DNA of 63,177 nt, from the NCBI RefSeq assembly GCF_001612615.1, contig NZ_BDAU01000051.1, forward strand, positions 1-63,177. Reading direction: 5' to 3'. Both the position numbers and the translations under genes were made by a program. Under the pieces are notes generated by a model that saw only the letters and a list, made by a program, of their open reading frames with translations, was not told where the DNA came from and searched no databases. This document shows positions 8,686 to 17,324 of the stretch, piece by piece (position 1 is the first letter of the stretch; each line of letters begins with the position of its first letter). The stretch is from Nocardia amikacinitolerans NBRC 108937. Its GTDB lineage: Bacteria > Actinomycetota > Actinomycetes > Mycobacteriales > Mycobacteriaceae.

Positions 8686-10005
8686 GTGGTGTCCGTGGTG
8701 GTTCGGGGTATCGGATGGTTCGCGCTGTATGTGGCGGTGCCGGTGGTGCCGCTGGTGTTCGCCGTGATCGGGCCCGTCGAGGGCGGCCGGGGTTTCTGGG
8801 TGGAATTCTCGGTGGCGCTGGGTTTCGTCGGTATGTCGATGCTCGGCGCGCAATTCGCGCTGGTCGCCCGGTTCCGGGCCGTGGCGGCGCCGTTCGGTGA
8901 GGACGCGCTGGTGCAGTTCCACCGCCAGATCTCCTATGTGGCGCTGGCGTTTATCCTCGCCCACCCGATCCTGTTGCAGATCGGTGGTATCGACATCGTG
9001 GCGCTGCTGAACCTCGCCGAGGCGCCTTGGCGCGCCCGCTGCGCGGTCGCTTCCACGGTGCTGTTGCTGATTTTGGTGGCGACCTCGGTGTGGCGGCAGC
9101 GGCTGCGGATCCGCTACGAGGTGTGGCAGCTGGCGCACGGCGTGCTGTCGGTGGCCGTGGTGGGGTTGGCGTTGGCGCACATGCTGCTGGTCGGCTATTA
9201 CCTCGATTCGGTCTGGAAGGTGTTGTTGTGGCTATCGATGACGATCGCGCTGGTCGGGCTGCTGGTGTGGGTGCGGGTCGTCGCACCGATCCGGCGGCTG
9301 CGACGACCGTGGCGCGTCGAACGCATCACCGCTGAACGCGGCGACGCCCGCACCCTGACCCTGATCCCGGCCGGGCACAGCGGTTTACGTTTCGCGCCCG
9401 GGCAATTCGGGTGGCTGACCGTCGACCGGTCCCCGTTCGCGGTCACCGCCCACCCGTTCTCGTTCTCCTCCAGCGCCGAAGACCACGACCGTGTCGAGAT
9501 CACCATCAAGGCGCTCGGCGATTTCACCTCCACCATCGGCGATATCGCCCCCGGAACCCGCGCCTTCCTCGACGGCCCGCACGGCGTGTTCACCCCCGAC
9601 CGCCACGAAGGGCCGGGATTCGTCCTGATCGCGGGCGGTGTCGGTATCACGCCCATGAGGTCGATCCTGCGCACGATGGCCGACCGCGGCGACCGTCGCC
9701 CGTTCCTGCTGATCTACGCGGTGCGGACGGTGGCCGAGCAAACCTTCGACGACGAGATCACCGCGTTGGCGCAGCGTCTGGACCTCACCCTGGTGCTGGT
9801 CCCACAGGACCCGCCGCCGGATTGGCGCGGCGAAAGCGGGTTCGTAGATCGCGCGCTGCTCCAGCGGCACCTGCCCGAACGATATCGACGGCAGCAGTTC
9901 TTCGTCTGCGGACCCACACCGATGGTCACCGCCGTGGAGGACGCCCTCGCCGAGCTGAACGTACCGGCCGACCGCGTCCACACCGAACGATTCGCCTTCG
10001 TCTGA
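8686..10005 (+). CDS. Ferric reductase-like transmembrane FAD/NAD(P)H oxidoreductase
   Basis: 439 residues. The N-terminal half has six hydrophobic helices with two His pairs spaced 14 residues apart (His79/His93 and His151/His165), the b-type haem ligand pattern of the ferric reductase/NADPH oxidase superfamily. The C-terminal half is a flavodoxin-reductase module: FAD-binding HPFSFSS, nucleotide-binding GVGITPMRSIL and C-terminal FVCGPTPM. It should pass electrons from NAD(P)H across the membrane to a periplasmic acceptor, for example ferric iron or oxygen. Tandem GTGs at 8686 and 8689 follow GGGAGG; 8689 has the better spacing. Confidence 0.85.
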   Translation: MVSVVVRGIGWFALYVAVPVVPLVFAVIGPVEGGRGFWVEFSVALGFVGMSMLGAQFALVARFRAVAAPFGEDALVQFHRQISYVALAFILAHPILLQIGGIDIVALLNLAEAPWRARCAVASTVLLLILVATSVWRQRLRIRYEVWQLAHGVLSVAVVGLALAHMLLVGYYLDSVWKVLLWLSMTIALVGLLVWVRVVAPIRRLRRPWRVERITAERGDARTLTLIPAGHSGLRFAPGQFGWLTVDRSPFAVTAHPFSFSSSAEDHDRVEITIKALGDFTSTIGDIAPGTRAFLDGPHGVFTPDRHEGPGFVLIAGGVGITPMRSILRTMADRGDRRPFLLIYAVRTVAEQTFDDEITALAQRLDLTLVLVPQDPPPDWRGESGFVDRALLQRHLPERYRRQQFFVCGPTPMVTAVEDALAELNVPADRVHTERFAFV

Positions 10006-10020
10006 CCCGGAAGGTCCGGT

Positions 10021-10110
10021 ATGCGACACACCTACACCACCCGCGCCGTCTGGGTGATCACCGTCGTCCTGCTCGCCGCGTGCACATGGTTCGCCCTGGC
10101 CCTCGCCTGA
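10021..10110 (+). CDS. Small single-span membrane protein
   Basis: 29-codon frame beginning MRHTYTTRAVWVIT, with one hydrophobic helix through to its end (FALALA). It has a strong ribosome-binding site, GGAAGG with a 6-base spacer, and lies 15 bp after the ferric-reductase-like gene, so it is probably co-transcribed. A Leu-Ala-Ala-Cys lipobox-like tetrad is present, but too little follows the Cys for a normal lipoprotein. It could be a subunit or stabiliser of the membrane oxidoreductase; this is inference. Confidence 0.5.
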   Translation: MRHTYTTRAVWVITVVLLAACTWFALALA

Positions 10111-10179
10111 ATCCGAGCCGGCCTCGGCGCCTCCCGCTGGTCCACCGACTCGCCCGCGCGGGCGGAACGTCGGGTCGAA

Positions 10180-10686
10180 TCAGGCGCGGGTCAACGCGAA
10201 GATCCGCAGGTCGCGGGTGGTGCGGTCGCGGTAGGCCGAGTACGCGCCGGTCACCTCGACGAACCGCTGGAAGATCGGCTCCTTGGCCGCGCCCTCGACC
10301 GGCGTCGCGGTGACCCGGATGCGCTCGCCCGCGATGGCGACGGTCGCGTTCGGGTCGGCGAGCAGGTTGGCGGTCCAGGCCGGGTGGTGCGCCTGGCCGA
10401 AGTTGCTGCCGATGACGTACAGCGTGTCGCCGTCGTGCACGTACAGCAGCGGCTGGGTGCGTGGCTGACCCGATTTGCGGCCGGTGGTGGTCAGCAGGAT
10501 CACGGGAGCGCCGATCGGCCCGAGGATCGTGTACTTGGCGTCGGTGCGCTCGAGCACTCGGCGATCCAGTGGCGTGATCTTGCGAATCACCCACGACCCC
10601 GGCTTGGTCGCGGCGAACTTGTTCGCCACGCGGGACAGAAGATTGGTGCGCGAACCCCACTGCCGGTCCGGGAACTGCGTCGTCAT
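10180..10686 (-). CDS. Deazaflavin (F420)-dependent nitroreductase family protein (Ddn-like)
   Basis: 168 residues with the split beta-barrel signature of the Ddn/FDOR-A family: VILLTTTGRKSGQPRTQPLL (residues 62-81), YVIGSNFGQAHHPAWTANL and PNATVAIAGERI. Such proteins use F420H2 to reduce quinones or nitro compounds, at or near the membrane. The position right beside the fgd block fits an F420-dependent role. ATG 10686 gives the usual short basic N-terminus. It is divergent from pta. Confidence 0.85.
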   Translation of the reverse strand: MTTQFPDRQWGSRTNLLSRVANKFAATKPGSWVIRKITPLDRRVLERTDAKYTILGPIGAPVILLTTTGRKSGQPRTQPLLYVHDGDTLYVIGSNFGQAHHPAWTANLLADPNATVAIAGERIRVTATPVEGAAKEPIFQRFVEVTGAYSAYRDRTTRDLRIFALTRA

Positions 10687-10785
10687 ACGCCGGAATATAG
10701 GCGAGGTCGGTGCGGAAAGTGATTTCCCGAATATTTGCCATCGGTTGGCGGAGTACCGGCGTGTCGGCTCACTAAGCTCGGGATC

Positions 10786-12858
10786 ATGGTCGAATCCGCT
10801 CCGTCCACCGTCTACATCGCCTCTCCGGAGGGCGACACCGGAAAGTCGACGGTCGCGCTCGGCGTGCTGCAGATGCTGTGCGCCACCACCGCGCGGGTCG
10901 GGGTCTTCCGGCCGATCACCCGCTCGACCACCGAGCCCGACTACATCCTCGAGTTGCTGCTCGAGCACAGCACCGCCGACATCGACTACGCGCAGGCCGT
11001 CGGTGTCACCTACGAGCAGGTGCACGCCGATCCGGACGCCGCGATCAGCGAGATCGTGATGCGCTTCCACGACGTGGCCAAGGTCTGCGACGCGGTGGTG
11101 GTGATCGGCAGCGACTACACCGACGTGGCCAGCCCGAGCGAGCTGCGCTTCAACGCCAGGATCGCGGTGAATCTCGGCGCGCCGGTGCTGCTTGTGGTGC
11201 GCGGCTCGGATCGGACCCCGGACGAGATCAAGCAGCTGGTCGAGCTGTGCGCGAGCGAATTGCAGCAGGAGCACGCGGCGCTTGTCGCGATCGTCGCGAA
11301 CCGCTGCGATCCGGACGAGTTGCGCGAGATCTGTTCCGTGCTCGGCGGTTTCGAGGTGCCGTCCTGGTCGCTGCCGGAAGTCCCGTTGCTGATCGCGCCG
11401 ACGATGGCCGAGTTGTGCGAGGCGGTCGGCGGCGAAATGTACAGCGGCGACCCCGAACTGCTGCAGCGCGAGGCGCTGAAGGTGATGGTCGGCGGCATGA
11501 CGGCTGAACACATTCTGGAGCGGCTGGTCGACGGCGTCGTGGTCATCGCGCCGGGTGACCGCTCCGATGTGCTGCTCAGTGTGGTCAACGCGCATGAGGC
11601 CGAAGGGTTTCCGTCGCTGTCGGGCATCATCATGAACGGCGGCATGCTGCCCCATCCCGCGGTCGCGCGGCTGATGGCGGGCCTGAAGCAGAAGCTGCCG
11701 ATCCTCACCACGGATCTCGGCACCTACGACACGGCGAGCGCCGCGTACCGCACGAGAGGCCGGATGTCGGCGGGCAACCCGCGCAAGGTGAACACCGCGC
11801 TGGCACTGATGGAGCAGCACGTCGACGCGCCGGAGTTGTTGCGGCGCATCAGTGTTCCGCGCAGCTCGGTGGTGACACCGCAGATGTTCGAGTACCAGCT
11901 GATCGAGCAGGCAAGGGCCGACCGCAAGCGCATCGTGCTGCCCGAGGGCGACGACGATCGCATCCTGCGCGCGGCGGGCCGTGTGCTGCAGCGCAAGATC
12001 GCCGACCTGGTCGTCCTCGGTGACGAGTCCGCCATCCGCGCCAGGGCCGCCGAACTGGGCGTCGACATCTCCGAGGCCGAGGTGCTCGATCCGCGCACCT
12101 CCGGCTACCTCGACGAATTCGCCGCCGAATACACCGAATTGCGCAAGCACAAGGGCATGACGCTGGAGCGGGCCCGCGAAACCGTCGCCGACATTTCCTA
12201 TTTCGGCACCATGATGGTCTACAAGGGCATCGCCGACGGCATGGTCTCCGGTGCGGCGCACACCACCGCGCACACCATCCGGCCGTCCTTCGAGATCATC
12301 AAGACGGTGCCGGGCGTCTCCACCGTCTCCAGCGTGTTCCTCATGTGCCTGGCCGATCGGGTGCTCGCCTACGGTGACTGCGCCGTCGTCCCGGATCCGA
12401 GCTCGGAGCAGCTGGCCGATATCGCGATCTCCTCCGCGCAGACCGCCGCGCGCTTCGGCATCGACCCCAAGATCGCCATGCTGTCGTATTCCACAGGCGA
12501 ATCCGGCAGCGGCGCCGATGTGGACAAGGTGCGCGTCGCGACCAAACTGGTCCGCGAGCGCGCGCCGGAACTGTTGGTGGAGGGCCCGATTCAGTACGAC
12601 GCGGCGATCGAGCCGACGGTCGCCGACGCGAAGCTGCCGGACTCCGAGGTGGCCGGGCGCGCGACGGTCTTCGTGTTTCCGGATCTCAACACGGGCAACA
12701 ACACCTACAAGGCGGTGCAGCGCAGCGCGGGCGCCATCGCGATCGGTCCGGTGCTGCAGGGTCTGCGCAAGCCGGTCAACGACCTCTCGCGGGGTGCGCT
12801 GGTCGCCGACATCGTCAACACCGTGGCGATCACCGCCATCCAGGCGCAGGGGCAGTGA
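10786..12858 (+). CDS. pta: Phosphate acetyltransferase
   Basis: 690 residues, the length of the long-form actinobacterial Pta. It interconverts acetyl-CoA and acetyl phosphate. The N-terminal domain is a BioD-like P-loop module with SPEGDTGKSTVALGVL (residues 10-25). A DRTGG domain occupies the middle, and the C-terminal PTA/PTB catalytic domain starts near residue 365 (MFEYQLIEQARADRKRIVLP) and includes ISSAQTAARFG. ATG 10786 matches family N-termini. It is followed 103 bp later by ackA, so the two form the acetate overflow/assimilation pair. Confidence 0.95.
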   Translation: MVESAPSTVYIASPEGDTGKSTVALGVLQMLCATTARVGVFRPITRSTTEPDYILELLLEHSTADIDYAQAVGVTYEQVHADPDAAISEIVMRFHDVAKVCDAVVVIGSDYTDVASPSELRFNARIAVNLGAPVLLVVRGSDRTPDEIKQLVELCASELQQEHAALVAIVANRCDPDELREICSVLGGFEVPSWSLPEVPLLIAPTMAELCEAVGGEMYSGDPELLQREALKVMVGGMTAEHILERLVDGVVVIAPGDRSDVLLSVVNAHEAEGFPSLSGIIMNGGMLPHPAVARLMAGLKQKLPILTTDLGTYDTASAAYRTRGRMSAGNPRKVNTALALMEQHVDAPELLRRISVPRSSVVTPQMFEYQLIEQARADRKRIVLPEGDDDRILRAAGRVLQRKIADLVVLGDESAIRARAAELGVDISEAEVLDPRTSGYLDEFAAEYTELRKHKGMTLERARETVADISYFGTMMVYKGIADGMVSGAAHTTAHTIRPSFEIIKTVPGVSTVSSVFLMCLADRVLAYGDCAVVPDPSSEQLADIAISSAQTAARFGIDPKIAMLSYSTGESGSGADVDKVRVATKLVRERAPELLVEGPIQYDAAIEPTVADAKLPDSEVAGRATVFVFPDLNTGNNTYKAVQRSAGAIAIGPVLQGLRKPVNDLSRGALVADIVNTVAITAIQAQGQ

Positions 12859-12961
12859 CACCGCGCACCCCGCCGGAACGGAACAAACGTGCGGTGACCC
12901 GGGTTGCCGCCGGTAGGGACGTCGCTTCAGTGCGGGGTCTCGAGCAGACGCAGGAGGCATG

Positions 12962-14161
12962 ATGAGCAACGACGACCTTGTGCTGGTGATCAACTCCGGC
13001 TCCTCGTCCATCAAGTACCAGCTGCTCGACCCGGAGACGGGCGCGGTCGCGGCCTCCGGACTGGTGGAGCGGATCGGGGAGCGCGAGGGCGCCGTGGAGC
13101 ATCGCGCGGGCGAGCGCACCGTGCGGTGCACCGAGCCGATCGCCGACCACAAGGCCGGGTTGCAGCTGGTCTTCGACATTTTCGCCGAGACGGGCCACGA
13201 TCTGGCCGGTGCGGGTGTGCGTGCCGTCGGGCATCGGGTGGTGCACGGCGGCGAGGTGTTCTACCAGCCGACGCTGATCACCGACGACGTGGTCGAGGAG
13301 ATCTCGAAGCTGTCCGCCCTTGCGCCGCTGCACAATCCGGCCAACGTCACCGGCATAGAGAGCACCAGGGAGCTGCTGCCCGGCGTGCCGCAGGTCGCCG
13401 TCTTCGACACCGCGTTCTTCCACGGTCTGCCCGAGGCGGCTCGCACCTACGCAATCGACGCGAAAATCGCTGCCGCGCACGGCATTCGCAGGTACGGCTT
13501 CCACGGCACCTCGCACGAATACGTGTCAGGGCGGGTCGCCGAGGTGCTCGATCGTGACCCGAAGACCTTGCGCCAGATCGTCTTCCACCTCGGCAACGGC
13601 GCATCCGCGTCGGCGATCCGCGGCGGGCATCCGATCGACACCAGCATGGGGCTGACCCCGCTGGAGGGCTTGGTGATGGGCACCAGGGGCGGCGACCTCG
13701 ACCCGGGCATCATCGGCCACCTGGTGCGCTCGGCCCACTTCGACGCCGACCGGATCGAGGAACTGCTCAACCGCAATTCCGGCATCAAGGGGCTCTCCGG
13801 CGTCAACGACTTCCGCGAGCTGCAACGGCTGATCGACGCGGGCGACGCCGCGGCCCGGCTGGCCTACGACGTCTACATCCACCGGCTGCGCCGCTACCTC
13901 GGCGCCTACCTGATCGAACTCGGCGGCGTCGACGCCATCGCCTTCACCGCCGGTGTCGGCGAGAACAGCGCCCAGGTCCGCGCCGACGCCCTGGCCGGTC
14001 TGTCTGGTTTCGGCATCGAGGTCGACCCGGCGCGCAACACCGCCGCCGACCGCACCGCCCGCCTCATCTCCCCGTCGAACGCCCCCGTCGCGGTCCTCGT
14101 GGTGCCGACCAACGAGGAACTCGCCATCGCCCGCGCCGCCCGGCAGCTCGTTTCGGACTAG
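12962..14161 (+). CDS. ackA: Acetate kinase
   Basis: 399 residues. It makes ATP from acetyl phosphate and ADP, releasing acetate. Signatures are the N-terminal VLVINSGSSSIKYQL, GFHGTSHEYV near residue 180, HLGNGASASAI near 210 and FTAGVGENS near 325, all of the acetokinase family. Two overlapping ATGs occur (12959, 12962); the AGGAGG at 12952-12957 is better spaced for 12962. It lies directly after pta. Confidence 0.95.
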   Translation: MSNDDLVLVINSGSSSIKYQLLDPETGAVAASGLVERIGEREGAVEHRAGERTVRCTEPIADHKAGLQLVFDIFAETGHDLAGAGVRAVGHRVVHGGEVFYQPTLITDDVVEEISKLSALAPLHNPANVTGIESTRELLPGVPQVAVFDTAFFHGLPEAARTYAIDAKIAAAHGIRRYGFHGTSHEYVSGRVAEVLDRDPKTLRQIVFHLGNGASASAIRGGHPIDTSMGLTPLEGLVMGTRGGDLDPGIIGHLVRSAHFDADRIEELLNRNSGIKGLSGVNDFRELQRLIDAGDAAARLAYDVYIHRLRRYLGAYLIELGGVDAIAFTAGVGENSAQVRADALAGLSGFGIEVDPARNTAADRTARLISPSNAPVAVLVVPTNEELAIARAARQLVSD

Positions 14162-14205
14162 AGATCCGGCCCGGCCGCTGTTCTTTCTCGGCGGCCGACC
14201 TCCGA

Positions 14206-14526
14206 TCAGGCCTCGGGCGGCTTCGGCTGGTTCGGCTCACATCTCGCACTGGGTAGGCGTGCGATGCCCTTGGCGAGGTCGACCCCCAGCGGATCGTCGC
14301 CGCTGTCGAGCTGTTCACCACGCAGATCGCGGCTGCGAAGTTCTTGCTGTGTGTGCTGGCTCGACGGAGCGAACAGCGCCTGCAGCTCCCCGAATAGGCC
14401 TGCCATGCCGCCGCCACCGATCTTGCCTCGAGGGGCAATCCAGCCACGAATCTCAGCCAAAACGAAAGGCCGGTCCAGTACGACCCCGAAGACAACAATG
14501 CCAACGACCATCCACACCAACGGCAT
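14206..14526 (-). CDS. Small membrane-anchored protein, DUF6191-like
   Basis: 106 residues. One N-terminal hydrophobic helix (MPLVWMVVGIVVFGVVLDRP) is followed by a soluble tail. The segment LQALFAPSSQHTQQELRSRDL plus the later DLAKGIARL resemble the actinobacterial DUF6191 family, known only as uncharacterised proteins. The tail ends Pro-rich. It is convergent with ackA. The function is unknown, and family membership is from memory of motifs. Confidence 0.65.
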   Translation of the reverse strand: MPLVWMVVGIVVFGVVLDRPFVLAEIRGWIAPRGKIGGGGMAGLFGELQALFAPSSQHTQQELRSRDLRGEQLDSGDDPLGVDLAKGIARLPSARCEPNQPKPPEA

Positions 14527-14739
14527 ATCCGCCCCTCCCGTCCGCTCTCGACGGTACCGACATCGTGTGTCGACCGCCGATCCGTCTCGAGTGTGGCGTA
14601 ATCGTCCAGTGCTTATCGAGTCAGGTGACCACGGACGACTCGTCGTTGGGGTGGGCCCGACAATCCCTGTGATCGCTAGGATTTCGTCCTGCTCGACGCG
14701 CCCAGGGCTGTGACCTGTTCCGCCGGGCGGCTGGGTTGG

Positions 14740-17319
14740 TCAGAACCAGGTTTTGGCGCGGATGGAGTTGGCCAGGTCGACGAGGGCGTAGCGGTGTTGG
14801 CGGCCGGGGGCGTGGCGGGCGAGGGCGCGTAGGCCCGATTCGGTGCCGTCGCGGAGGTCGCGTTCGGTGAAGGCGGCGCCCAAGAGCTTGGCGTTCTGGC
14901 GTTTCGGGGTGTTGCCCGCTTGCAGCCAGGCCAAGGCGGCGCCGAGGACGAGCACTCGTAGCTGAAGTGCGCGGCTCTCACCGGCGGGCAGTGCCTGCAC
15001 TCGCGAGGCCGCCACGTGCAGGGTCGATTCGTCGAGCTCGGCGACCGGAGCGGCGGTGAGCAGCAACAGGACCGCGGTCATCCGCGCGACGGTGTAGCAG
15101 CGCGCGGAGGTGGCGACCTCGTCCAGCGCGTCGACCGCGGCCTCGACCCGGCCCGCGGCGGCCAGCTGCCTGGCCAGCCCGAAAGCCGCGCTGACCACCG
15201 CGCGGTCGGTGCGCCAGACGGTGCCGTAGAACTTCTCCGCGTAGGCCCGCCACTGCTCGGGGTCCGGTGAATCCCACTGCTGCAGAACGAGTTCGGCGTT
15301 GGCGGCGAGGGCGAGTTTGGGCGCGATCTCGCCCGGCAGCACGTGCAGCACGGCCTCGAACGCCGCGAAGGCGCGCTCGTAGTTCTGCTCACGCAGCTCC
15401 GCGAGACCGGTGTACCAGTCGATGCGCCAGTCGTAGGTTCGGATGCGGGACAACTGGTAGAGCACCGTCGCCGACTCGCCCATGTCCAGCCGCAGCCGCA
15501 CCTCGGCGAGCGAGAGCTCCAGATCCAAAGTCTCGGGGGCGTTCTCGGGGTCGGTGGCGGCCCGATCCCGCGCCTCTTGGAGGGCGTCGAGCGCCTGGCG
15601 TGGCTCCGGATGCACCGCGGCGGCGAGCAGGGGTGCGGAGGGGTCGGCGGGGTCCATCAGCGGAATCGGCAGCGCGGCGGCGATTTCGGACGCTTGCAAC
15701 TGTGGGCTGCGGCCGATGCCGTCGGCGTACGCGTCGGTCTGTCTGATCAGCTCGTCGGTGCCGAAGCTGCTGCGCTGTGGACTGAACACTGTGGACAACT
15801 GTGGATGCTCCGCGCCGGTGTCCAGCGCGAGGATCTCGCGAAGCACGCCCGCCAGCTGCGCGGCCATCGCGCGGGCCGAGCCGAACCGGCGCGCCGGGTC
15901 CGGATCGGTGGCGCTGAGCAGCAACCGGTGGAAGAACTCGTAGCGTCGCAACACGGGATGCTCGGCGGGATCGGGGATTCCGTCCCGGTAGCGGCCGTGC
16001 TCCATGGGCATGTTCAAGGTGAGCACGGCCAGCGTGCGGCCGACCGTGTAGATGTCGGTGGCCACCGTCGGGCCGGTCTTGGCGATCTCGGGAGCCTGAA
16101 AGCCCCTGGTGCCGTAGAGGTTTCCGTACGCCTCGATCGTGGAGACGGCACCGAGGTCGATCAGTTTGACCTGGTCCTCGGTGAGCATGATGTTGTCCGG
16201 CTTGAGGTCGTTGTAGGTCAGGCCGATCGAGTGCAGGTAGTCCAGTGCGGGCAGGATCTCCAGCACATAGGCGATCGCCTCGGCCACCGGCATCCGCGCC
16301 GGCCGTTCGTAGGTGTCCAGCACCGCGCGCAGCGACTGCCCGCCGACGTACTCCATCACGATGTAGCCGATGGGCGAGCCGTCCGGGCCGGGATGCTCGA
16401 CGAAGTTGTGGATCTTGACGATGCTGGGATGGGCGACCTCGGCGAGGAATTGGCGCTCGGCCACCGCGACGGCCTGCGCGTCGGCGTCGCCCGCGTGCAG
16501 CAAGCCTTTGAGCACCACCCACCGGTCGCTGACGTTGCGGTCGATGGCGAGGTAGATCCAGCCGAGCCCGCCGTGCGCCAGGCAACCCTGGATCTCGTAC
16601 TGGCCGGACACCATGTCGCCCGAATGCAGCGACGGACGGAAATCGTAAGGCGCCTCGCATGTCTCGCAAGTGCCGACCGTAGTCGCCGGACGCACCGCGG
16701 TGGACCGGCCGACGGGATTGCCGCAGCGCCAACAGAAGCGCCTGCCCTCGGACACCACCGGATCGGTGAGCACGGCCGCCATCGGATCCGCCGGCGGCAC
16801 CGTCGGAATGGGCACAAGACCGCCGCCGAGCCTGCGCACCGAAGGCCGAGACCGTGCCGTGCGCACACTTCGACCCGAAGTACGCGATGCCCCACCGGAA
16901 TCCGGCTCCGAGCGACGGGTCTCGTCCGAGACCGGGGCGGCCATCGTGCCCGCCGGTTCAGGAGCGGCCGCCACGGTGCCGGGCGGCTCCGGAGCAACCG
17001 CCATCGTGCCCGGCGGTTCTGGTGGGACCGCCATGGTGTCGGGTGGCTCTGGAGCGGCGGCCGTGGTGTCGGGTGGTTCCGGGGTGGCGGCCACGGTGCC
17101 CGGCGGCTCGTCCGATCGGTTCGGCTCTCCGCCAGGCGAGCTCGCTCTGGCAGTCTCTCCACTGTGGCTGGACGCGCTTTCCCACTCCCCGTGCGGGGCA
17201 ACCGGATCGGACCAGCGAACGGTCGGCGGTGCTTCGTGTGCCTCCGCCCCGTACGGCACCGAACCGCCGGCGGGCCGATCGTCCTCCGGTCGGGGGAAGG
17301 GGTGGTATCGCGTCGTCAT
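14740..17319 (-). CDS. pknG: Serine/threonine protein kinase PknG
   Basis: 859 residues, about 110 more than M. tuberculosis PknG. The soluble kinase signals amino-acid status, in relatives by phosphorylating GarA to control TCA flux. In order: a disordered region with six decapeptide repeats (residues 71-130); the conserved RLGGGLVPIP linker; a rubredoxin-like domain with CWRC (196-199) and CETC (218-221); the kinase with Lys271, catalytic YNDLKPDN (Asp371) and DLG; then a TPR region. ATG 17319 begins MTTRYHPFPR. The order pknG-glnH-glnX is that of M. tuberculosis, five bases after glnH. Confidence 0.95.
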   Translation of the reverse strand: MTTRYHPFPRPEDDRPAGGSVPYGAEAHEAPPTVRWSDPVAPHGEWESASSHSGETARASSPGGEPNRSDEPPGTVAATPEPPDTTAAAPEPPDTMAVPPEPPGTMAVAPEPPGTVAAAPEPAGTMAAPVSDETRRSEPDSGGASRTSGRSVRTARSRPSVRRLGGGLVPIPTVPPADPMAAVLTDPVVSEGRRFCWRCGNPVGRSTAVRPATTVGTCETCEAPYDFRPSLHSGDMVSGQYEIQGCLAHGGLGWIYLAIDRNVSDRWVVLKGLLHAGDADAQAVAVAERQFLAEVAHPSIVKIHNFVEHPGPDGSPIGYIVMEYVGGQSLRAVLDTYERPARMPVAEAIAYVLEILPALDYLHSIGLTYNDLKPDNIMLTEDQVKLIDLGAVSTIEAYGNLYGTRGFQAPEIAKTGPTVATDIYTVGRTLAVLTLNMPMEHGRYRDGIPDPAEHPVLRRYEFFHRLLLSATDPDPARRFGSARAMAAQLAGVLREILALDTGAEHPQLSTVFSPQRSSFGTDELIRQTDAYADGIGRSPQLQASEIAAALPIPLMDPADPSAPLLAAAVHPEPRQALDALQEARDRAATDPENAPETLDLELSLAEVRLRLDMGESATVLYQLSRIRTYDWRIDWYTGLAELREQNYERAFAAFEAVLHVLPGEIAPKLALAANAELVLQQWDSPDPEQWRAYAEKFYGTVWRTDRAVVSAAFGLARQLAAAGRVEAAVDALDEVATSARCYTVARMTAVLLLLTAAPVAELDESTLHVAASRVQALPAGESRALQLRVLVLGAALAWLQAGNTPKRQNAKLLGAAFTERDLRDGTESGLRALARHAPGRQHRYALVDLANSIRAKTWF
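16930..17109 (-). repeat. Six 30-bp repeats in pknG encoding decapeptides
   Basis: The DNA encodes six successive ten-residue units of the form E-P-P-x-T-x-A-x-x-P, PknG residues 71-130. The units differ slightly, so this is an imperfect coding minisatellite that extends the disordered N-terminal tail. Confidence 0.85.
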
Positions 17320-17324
17320 CGCCC

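Noticed and set aside
10180..13179. A 999-codon minus-strand open frame running antisense through pta
   Set aside because: Only its C-terminal 168 codons (the Ddn-like gene) have protein family features. The rest is His/Arg/Asp-rich shadow translation of pta at high GC.
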